DNA from: an uncultured Lachnoanaerobaculum sp.
GTDB lineage: Bacteria; Bacillota; Clostridia; Lachnospirales; Lachnospiraceae
Direction: 5' to 3'
NCBI GenBank assembly: GCA_946999385.1
Contig: CAMQCZ010000010.1
Location: 1 to 59,879 of the forward strand
Length of the DNA stretch: 59,879 nt
Below, piece by piece: positions 54,201 to 59,879 of the stretch (its first letter is position 1; each line of letters opens with the position of its first letter). A model generated the notes under the pieces. The model was not told where the DNA came from. It searched no databases and was given only the letters and a program-made list of their open reading frames with translations. A program made the position numbers and the translations under genes.

Positions 54201-54782
54201 TTAAAAAACTATACCAAAATATTTCTCTACACTACTTTGTTGTGTGCCTTTTTTTAATTCAAGAACTGCTTCTTTTCCCTTTATTATCTCAACAAGCCTT
54301 AAAGCAAGATAATTTGTTACAGCCGCACCTCTAGCTGTAGTAATATTATTATCCGTTACAACTATTTCATCATCAATATATTCCTTTATATTCTTTATAT
54401 CCTTCTTCATAGCCGGAAATGATGTAGCCCTTCTTTCTTTTAAAACTCCTGCTCTATCTAAAACTATCGGACCTGCACAAATTGCCGCTATAAGCTTATT
54501 TTCAGTATTAAATTTTTTGATTATTTCTATGACTCTGTCATCATCTCTAAGAGCCTTTGCACCATTTACACCACCTGGTATATAAAGTCCCTTATAATCA
54601 TCCAATTTTATATCCTCCAACAATTTATCAGCCTGATATTTTATTCCTTGTGATGTCAAAAGATTTTTATCTCCTGTAATAGAAACCGTATCAACCTCTA
54701 TTTCTGCTCTTCTTAAATAATCAACAACTGTAAATATTTCTATTGTTTCATTTCCATTTGCTAATAATACTAAAATTTTCAT
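54201..54782 (-). CDS. DJ-1/PfpI family protein
   Basis: 193 aa. Flavodoxin-like fold with the conserved Cys on the nucleophile elbow (AAICAGPIVL), the Glu near the N-terminus (NGNETIEIF) and the GLYIPGGVNG loop. Bacterial DJ-1 proteins are reported as glyoxalase or deglycase-like stress enzymes; the exact activity is open. I take ATG 54782, preceded by GGAGGATATT. It follows purA by 38 bases and probably shares its transcript. Confidence 0.88.
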   Translation of the reverse strand: MKILVLLANGNETIEIFTVVDYLRRAEIEVDTVSITGDKNLLTSQGIKYQADKLLEDIKLDDYKGLYIPGGVNGAKALRDDDRVIEIIKKFNTENKLIAAICAGPIVLDRAGVLKERRATSFPAMKKDIKNIKEYIDDEIVVTDNNITTARGAAVTNYLALRLVEIIKGKEAVLELKKGTQQSSVEKYFGIVF

Positions 54783-54820
54783 AATATCCTCCATAGAAAA
54801 TCTATTATCACAAAATATCC

Positions 54821-56098
54821 CTATCTATATATTATTTCTTCTCTACCAGGTCCGTTACTTATCATAATAATAGGAGCTTCCAATTCCTTTTCAATAAATT
54901 CTATATATTTCTTACAATTTTGTGGTAATTTATCATATTCTCTGATACCTCTAATATCTTCCTTCCAGCCATCTAAATATTCATATACCGGCTTTGCTTT
55001 TTTAAGCTTTGAGGTTACAGGGAAATCTCTTGTAACTACTCCATCAATCTCATATCCAACACAAATAGGCAATTTATCAAGATAAGATAAAACATCGAGT
55101 ACAGTTAATGCTACACCCGTAGTTCCTTGTATTCTAACTCCATATCTGGTAGCAACAGCATCAAACCATCCCATTCTTCTTGGTCTTCCTGTGGTAGCAC
55201 CAAATTCTCCACCGTCGCCTCCTCTTCTTCTTAATTCATCAGCCTCTTTTTCATCCTTTATTTCAGAAACAAACTCTCCGGCTCCAACAGCACTCGAATA
55301 AGATTTTACTACAGTTATAACCTCCTTAAGCTCTCTAGGAGAAATCCCTGCACCTATAGCACCAAATGCAGCCAAAGTATGTGATGATGTAACCATCGGA
55401 TAAATACCATGATCAGGATCTTTTAATGAACCCAGCTGACCCTCTAATAAAACTGTTTTTCCTTCTTTTAAAGCCTTATCCAAATATAGGCTTACATCAC
55501 AAATATAAGGACTTATCATATCTCTATATTCAATTAATGTTTTTAAAATATCATCTCTATTTAGCTCAGGTTTATTATAAAGATACTTAAAAAGAACATT
55601 CTTTAAGGTACATATTTTATCAACCTTTTCTTTTAATAAGTCTTCATCAAAAAGCTCACTAACCTGTATTCCTATTTTTGCATATTTATCAGAATAAAAA
55701 GGTGCTATTCCGGATTTTGTTGATCCGAAGGCTTTTTTTGCAAGTCTTTCTTCTTCATATGTATCCTGTAATATATGATAAGGCATAAGTAATTGTGCTC
55801 TATCTGAAACCAAAATATTAGGCTTTGGCACATTTCTATCCACCAATGATTGTATCTCTTCTATAAAATATGGAATATTTAAAGCAACACCATTTCCAAT
55901 AATACTTGTTGTATGATCATAAAATACACCTGATGGTAATAAATGAAGTGCAAACTTGCCATATTCATTGATTATAGTATGTCCTGCATTACTTCCTCCC
56001 TGAAATCTGACAACAATATCAGCTTTGCTTGCCAATGTATCTGTAATCTTACCCTTTCCTTCATCTCCCCAGTTAGCTCCAACTATAGCTCTTACCAT
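54821..56098 (-). CDS. purA: Adenylosuccinate synthetase
   Basis: 425 aa, first committed step from IMP to AMP (GTP-dependent). N-terminal NWGDEGKGKITD P-loop with catalytic Asp, GGSNAGHTI with catalytic His, and the C-terminal GTP-binding and RYGVRIQGTTGVALT region. ATG follows AAAGGAGGATAAAA, 12 bases after purB. Confidence 0.96.
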   Translation of the reverse strand: MVRAIVGANWGDEGKGKITDTLASKADIVVRFQGGSNAGHTIINEYGKFALHLLPSGVFYDHTTSIIGNGVALNIPYFIEEIQSLVDRNVPKPNILVSDRAQLLMPYHILQDTYEEERLAKKAFGSTKSGIAPFYSDKYAKIGIQVSELFDEDLLKEKVDKICTLKNVLFKYLYNKPELNRDDILKTLIEYRDMISPYICDVSLYLDKALKEGKTVLLEGQLGSLKDPDHGIYPMVTSSHTLAAFGAIGAGISPRELKEVITVVKSYSSAVGAGEFVSEIKDEKEADELRRRGGDGGEFGATTGRPRRMGWFDAVATRYGVRIQGTTGVALTVLDVLSYLDKLPICVGYEIDGVVTRDFPVTSKLKKAKPVYEYLDGWKEDIRGIREYDKLPQNCKKYIEFIEKELEAPIIMISNGPGREEIIYR

Positions 56099-56110
56099 TT
56101 TTATCCTCCT

Positions 56111-57541
56111 TTAAATGCTTATATTAGATTTTTTTCCAAGCAGGTCTTTATATCCTTCTAAAATCGGTTTTATTTCATCGCTTATAAATTCCTCAACCTG
56201 GCTTTTACTTCTACCTATATATTTATTAGCTTCCAAATCCTTTTCTATCATTTCTTTATCTAATCCGAAAAGCTCATCTTCAGCAATGAGGTCTATCAAA
56301 TTATTTTCAAGCCCCAGTTGTTTAACATTCTTACTTGCCTTCATAGATAATTCCCTTATTCTTTCATGTAGCTCCTGTCTATCTCCTCCTTTTTTTACTG
56401 CATTCATCATTATATTTTCAGTTGCCATAAAAGGAAGCTCTCTTCTTAGATTTTTTTCTATCATCTTAGGATATACAACAAGTCCATCCGCCACATTAAT
56501 ATACAAGTCCAAAATAGCATCAGTTGTAAGAAACGCTTCAGATATTGCCAATCTCTTATTTGCCGAATCGTCCAAAGTTCTCTCAAACCACTGCGTAGCC
56601 GCTACCATAGCAGGACTACTTGAAAGACTCATTACAAATTTAGCTAATGAAGAAATTCTTTCGCTTCTCATAGGATTTCTCTTATATGCCATTGCACTTG
56701 AGCCTATTTGATTTTTTTCAAACGGTTCTTCTATCTCTTTCATATGCTGCAATAATCTCAAATCATTTGTAAATTTATGTGCTGATATAGCTATTCCAAC
56801 TAATATATTCATTATTCTCTGATCTATTTTTCTAGAATATGTCTGTCCTGAAACCTTTAAGGTTTCAACAAAACCTAAATCATTTGCAATTAATTCATCT
56901 AATTTTTTTACTTTTTTTTCATTATTTAAAAATAATTCCATAAATGATGCTTGTGTTCCTGTTGTTCCCTTACAACCTAATAATTTAAGATTTTTTATTA
57001 TATAATTTAAATCTTCATAATCCATCAATAAATCATTTATCCAAAGACAGGCTCTTTTTCCAACTGTAGTAGGCTGTGCAGCTTGAAAATGTGTAAAAGC
57101 AAGACAAGGTAAAGCCTTATATTCTATGGCAAACTTACTAAGAATATCAATTATATTTACTATTTTTATTCTTAAAAGCTCTAAAGCCTCTTTCATCACA
57201 ATTATATCTGTATTATCACCTACATAACAGCTTGTTGCACCCAAATGTATAATAGGCTTTGCCTTCTTACATTGAACACCATAAGCATAAACATGACTCA
57301 TAACATCATGCCTTACCTCTTTTTCTCTTTTCTTTGCAACTTCAAAATTAATATCATCTTTAAATTTTTCTAATTCTAAAATTTGCTCATCACTTATATC
57401 AAGACCTAATTTTTGTTCCGCTTTTGCAAGAGATATCCATAATTTTCTCCATGTTTTAAATTTTTTATCATCAGAAAATAAATATTGCATTTCCTTACTT
57501 GCATAACGTTTTGATAAAGGACTTATATATCCATCATACAT
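56111..57541 (-). CDS. purB: Adenylosuccinate lyase
   Basis: 476 aa fumarase/aspartase-family lyase acting twice in purine synthesis. HDVMSHVYAYG and the signature GSSAMAYKRNPMRSERI (fumarate lyase SSxMPxKxNP-type, with Ala in place of Pro) are visible, as are the catalytic His region HLGATSCYVGDNTD and THFQAAQPTT. I take ATG 57541 after GAGGTAGGTAAT; the promoter at 57578-57606 puts the mRNA start between this and the longer open frame. Heads purB-purA-DJ-1. Confidence 0.95.
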   Translation of the reverse strand: MYDGYISPLSKRYASKEMQYLFSDDKKFKTWRKLWISLAKAEQKLGLDISDEQILELEKFKDDINFEVAKKREKEVRHDVMSHVYAYGVQCKKAKPIIHLGATSCYVGDNTDIIVMKEALELLRIKIVNIIDILSKFAIEYKALPCLAFTHFQAAQPTTVGKRACLWINDLLMDYEDLNYIIKNLKLLGCKGTTGTQASFMELFLNNEKKVKKLDELIANDLGFVETLKVSGQTYSRKIDQRIMNILVGIAISAHKFTNDLRLLQHMKEIEEPFEKNQIGSSAMAYKRNPMRSERISSLAKFVMSLSSSPAMVAATQWFERTLDDSANKRLAISEAFLTTDAILDLYINVADGLVVYPKMIEKNLRRELPFMATENIMMNAVKKGGDRQELHERIRELSMKASKNVKQLGLENNLIDLIAEDELFGLDKEMIEKDLEANKYIGRSKSQVEEFISDEIKPILEGYKDLLGKKSNISI

Positions 57542-57577
57542 ATTACCTACCTCATCAAATAAATTTAGTACCCATAT

Positions 57578-57606
57578 ATAATACACTAGCTTTTATTAGC
57601 TTTCAA
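57578..57606 (-). promoter_or_regulatory. Promoter of purB-purA-DJ-1
   Basis: Minus strand TTGAAA (57601-57606), 17-base spacer, TATTAT (57578-57583). No purine riboswitch is seen in the short leader. Confidence 0.65.
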
Positions 57607-57641
57607 GTATAGCTTGATATATCTTTAAATTAAAATAAAAC

Positions 57642-57694
57642 TATGTCAATTAATTCAAGCTCTAAGGCTGAAATTTTTAAATTTACATAGTTTT
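57642..57694 (-). terminator. Terminator of the metal ABC/lipoprotein unit
   Basis: Perfect 10-base arms AAAACTATGT (57642-57651 region) and ACATAGTTTT, large loop with AT-rich inner pairing, followed on the minus strand by ATTTTAATTT. Confidence 0.6.
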
Positions 57695-57759
57695 ATATAT
57701 TTTAATCTTATAAACTCAAAATCAAATTTTGATATCAAATAATATTATACCGGCTTAGA

Positions 57760-58383
57760 TTACGATATAAGCTTCATTTTTGCATTAACAATTCTACAAT
57801 ATAATCTATCATCATTATCTTCCTTATAAGTTTCAAATGTTCCAACAATTTCTATTTTAGAATCATTTTTAGGATATTCATCAGGATATACATGACTGCC
57901 GTCATCCCAAACAAATTCTATACCTTGTGCACAGCACGCAAGAGCATCCTGTATAATAATATAATGATAATATTTCTTTGTAGGCTCATAATAAGTAGCA
58001 TAATATATTCCTTGCATTTTAAATGTTTTTCCTACATAAGATGAAGGCTCAACCATAAGCTGATAAACACTTGCATATACCATATCACTATCCATTGAGC
58101 TTAAATCATAATCTACTCCACTATCAGAAGTTTTTTGAGCTTTTTTACCTTTTTCTTCTTGTTTTTCTGTTTCCTGATCTTTACTTTTCTGCTCTTTTAT
58201 TTTTGAGTTATCAGAGTCATTTTTTTGAATATTTTTATCATCTTCTTTATTAACCTGTTCTTCAAGCACATTATTAACCTTATTATTTTTAGCTGATAAT
58301 CTATTGCTTGCATATTTACCCTTAGCACAGGCTGATAAAGCAAATATTATAAATATATTTATTATCAAAAATATCTTTTTCAA
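57760..58383 (-). CDS. Lipoprotein of the metal ABC cluster with a CC-containing C-terminal domain
   Basis: 207 aa. Signal peptide and lipobox IFALSAC (acylated C19), then a highly charged Lys/Glu/Asp-rich linker (about 35-95) and a folded C-terminal domain (about 105-207) with SYVGKTFKMQGIYYATYY, IIIQDALACCAQGIEFVW and KIEIVGTFETYKED. The layout and the CC turn recall the C-terminal part of DUF1980/TIGR03943 proteins, a family often under zinc control. It lies 10 bases after the permease gene, so a role in metal capture or handling is a fair inference. No His-rich metal loop is seen. Confidence 0.65.
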   Translation of the reverse strand: MKKIFLIINIFIIFALSACAKGKYASNRLSAKNNKVNNVLEEQVNKEDDKNIQKNDSDNSKIKEQKSKDQETEKQEEKGKKAQKTSDSGVDYDLSSMDSDMVYASVYQLMVEPSSYVGKTFKMQGIYYATYYEPTKKYYHYIIIQDALACCAQGIEFVWDDGSHVYPDEYPKNDSKIEIVGTFETYKEDNDDRLYCRIVNAKMKLIS

Positions 58384-58393
58384 TTTTATACAC

Positions 58394-59245
58394 CTACAAT
58401 CTCAAAGCTCTACTTATAAAAATACAAATTAAAAAAATTACCATATTTATAACTACTATGGTTGAACCAACCGGAGTAGAAAAAGCTATTGACAATATCA
58501 TTCCTGATAAAGCTGCAAATACTGATATAATACTTGATAATATAACTACCATTTTAAAACTTTTTACCAATCTCATTGTTGAAAGTGCAGGGAATATAAC
58601 TAAGGCGGATATCAACAAAGAACCTACCAAATTCATTCCTAAAACAATTATAATTGCTATCATTATTGCTATAAGTAAATTATAAAAATCAACCTTTAAA
58701 CCACTTGCTCTTGCAAAAACCTCATCAAAGGTCAATGTAAATATTTTATTATAAAATATTATATATAATACCATAATGACAATAGACAAAATTATGCAGG
58801 TAATAACCTCTTCTATGGTAAGTGTTAAAATAGATGTAGAACCAAATAAAGTTGAACATACATCTCCGGATATATTTGCAGATGTAGAAAATACATTCAT
58901 AAGCATATATCCTATAGCTAAAGCTCCTACACTTAAAATAGCTATCATAGCATCACCCTTTATTTTAGTATTTATCCCTGTTTTTAATAATAATATAGCA
59001 ACTATAATCGTTATAGGTATTATTAATAAACTTTTCTCCGTCATATCCAAAACACTCGCAACTGCCATTGCACCAAAAGCAACATGGCTCAATCCATCAC
59101 CAATAAAGGAATATCTTTTTAAAACCAAGGTAACTCCAAGCAATGAAGAACAAAGTGCTATTAAAACTCCTACCAATAAAGCATAACGTACAAATGGATA
59201 ATGAAAATAAAATATAATTCTTCCTATTACACTTAAATTATCCAT
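58394..59245 (-). CDS. Metal ABC transporter permease (ZnuB/MntB family)
   Basis: 283 aa with about eight membrane helices. The ABC-3 family pattern is clear: ALCSSLLGVTLVLKRYSFIGDGLSHVAFGAMAVA near the N-terminus, EVFARASGLKVDFYN in the coupling loop and LVSALVIFPALSTMRL-type C-terminal segment (here LLISALVIFPALSTMRLVK). Imports zinc or manganese. Overlaps the ATPase gene by 8 bases. The binding-protein gene is not in the window and may lie beyond the right edge. Confidence 0.92.
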   Translation of the reverse strand: MDNLSVIGRIIFYFHYPFVRYALLVGVLIALCSSLLGVTLVLKRYSFIGDGLSHVAFGAMAVASVLDMTEKSLLIIPITIIVAILLLKTGINTKIKGDAMIAILSVGALAIGYMLMNVFSTSANISGDVCSTLFGSTSILTLTIEEVITCIILSIVIMVLYIIFYNKIFTLTFDEVFARASGLKVDFYNLLIAIMIAIIIVLGMNLVGSLLISALVIFPALSTMRLVKSFKMVVILSSIISVFAALSGMILSIAFSTPVGSTIVVINMVIFLICIFISRALRL

Positions 59246-59879
59246 TTATATCCTCCATATCTATAAAATACTTCCAAAATTGAGTATTTTGATAATCTCT
59301 TGTTTCTCCAAAAAACTTTTGCTTCTTTGATAAATGTAAAATTTTATTTGAATATTTTAATGAAGAATTTATATCATGGCTAACCATTATTATACTTATT
59401 CCTTCTTTATTTAAAGTATTTATCAACTCATAAAAATCAAATCTTGATTTAGGATCCAAGCCCGTTACCGGTTCATCCAATAAAACAATTTCATCTGTAG
59501 CACATAATGCCCTTGCAAGCAAAACTCTTTGAGCTTGACCTCCTGAAAGCTTCCTATAGCTTTGATTTTTCAAATCAAGTATATTCATTCTTTTCATATT
59601 TTCGATAGCTCTTTTTTTAGACTCTCTTGTATAAAAAATAGACTTATTATTTATAATCGTACCTGATAAAACTATTTCATATACTGTCGCAGGAAAATCT
59701 CTTTGTATACTTGATTGCTGTGGTAAATATGCAATATTTTTATTTTTTATTCCATTCAAAAATTCTATATTACCTGAAATTGGCTTTTGTAAACCTAATA
59801 AAGTTTTTATTAAGGTTGATTTACCTGCACCATTTTCACCCACTATACACAAATAATCACCTTTTACTATCTCAAAATT
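59238..59879 (-). CDS. Metal ABC transporter ATPase (ZnuC-like), 5' end beyond the window
   Basis: The frame stays open to the last base (NFEIVKGDYLCIVGENGAG), so the first 20-30 codons are missing; 213 residues are visible. Walker A GENGAGKST, signature LSGGQAQRVLLARAL, Walker B EIVLLDEPVTGLDP and H-loop IIMVSHD are intact, as in ZnuC/MntA ATPases. Drives the permease encoded downstream. Confidence 0.9.
   Translation of the reverse strand, partial: NFEIVKGDYLCIVGENGAGKSTLIKTLLGLQKPISGNIEFLNGIKNKNIAYLPQQSSIQRDFPATVYEIVLSGTIINNKSIFYTRESKKRAIENMKRMNILDLKNQSYRKLSGGQAQRVLLARALCATDEIVLLDEPVTGLDPKSRFDFYELINTLNKEGISIIMVSHDINSSLKYSNKILHLSKKQKFFGETRDYQNTQFWKYFIDMEDING

Noticed and set aside
57542..57640. 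Purine riboswitch before purB
   Set aside because: The predicted leader is about 30 bases and has none of the conserved purine-aptamer loops.
1..59879. tRNA, rRNA, CRISPR arrays, prophage or integrase genes
   Set aside because: I looked for CCA-type cloverleaf ends, regular repeat-spacer patterns and mobile-element proteins and saw none.

Overview
The window is about 60 kb of a low-GC (by eye near 30%) Gram-positive genome and looks like ordinary chromosome from the class Clostridia, most likely Lachnospiraceae or a close relative. This is inferred from the low GC, TTG starts with strong GGAGG ribosome sites, zinc-type L33, type III glutamine synthetase (GlnN), a SCIFF RiPP peptide beside its radical SAM maturase, an S-box riboswitch, a TAXI-type TRAP transporter and a one-chain SecDF. 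I see no rRNA, tRNA, CRISPR, prophage or intact insertion sequence. Both ends are cut inside genes (rsmA on the left, a metal ABC ATPase on the right).

Layout. Plus strand, 1-3.4 kb: the 3' end of rsmA, a secreted NlpC/P60 hydrolase with four peptidoglycan-binding repeats, and NADP-type glutamate dehydrogenase (gdhA) behind a perfect consensus promoter. Almost everything after that is on the minus strand; the one exception is a small membrane protein at 13.9 kb. At 3.7-6.0 kb is a membrane-anchored, doubly flavinylated fumarate-reductase-like flavoprotein. At 6.2-17.7 kb is the classic block rpmG-secE-nusG-rplK-rplA, rplJ-rplL with an L10 leader, and rpoB-rpoC. At 17.8-21.5 kb is a TAXI-TRAP transporter (binding lipoprotein, DUF1850 protein, fused permease) followed by a shortened EamA-like protein. 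At 21.7-28.0 kb is a 2,098-residue secreted GH2 beta-galactosidase-like enzyme with carbohydrate-binding and cell-wall-binding modules.

At 28.2-33.5 kb run the SCIFF peptide, its maturase, secDF, tgt and yajC. At 33.6-38.2 kb are thrC, fba and glnN. At 38.3-46.1 kb is the most unusual unit: seven overlapping or abutting genes in the order histidine kinase, response regulator, response regulator, histidine kinase, a 798-residue membrane-anchored GATase1-like protein, ABC ATPase and ABC-2 permease. It looks like a double two-component system driving a Gld-like ABC module. metK lies just upstream with a complete SAM-I riboswitch.

At 47.8-52.3 kb are mreB, recD2, a comF-like gene and a NUDIX gene. 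A glycosyltransferase follows, then 0.6 kb of AT-rich gap, then a purB-purA-DJ-1 operon, and finally a zinc/manganese-type ABC transporter with a lipoprotein that ends in a CC-containing small domain.

Candidates for new biology, in order: the HK-RR-RR-HK-GATase-ABC operon; the metal-ABC-linked lipoprotein; the wall-binding GH2 enzyme; the flavinylated reductase; and several RNA-level oddities (transcription-start-proximal hairpins at gdhA and rpmG, an apparent ATT start for comF, and an attenuator between SCIFF and its maturase).
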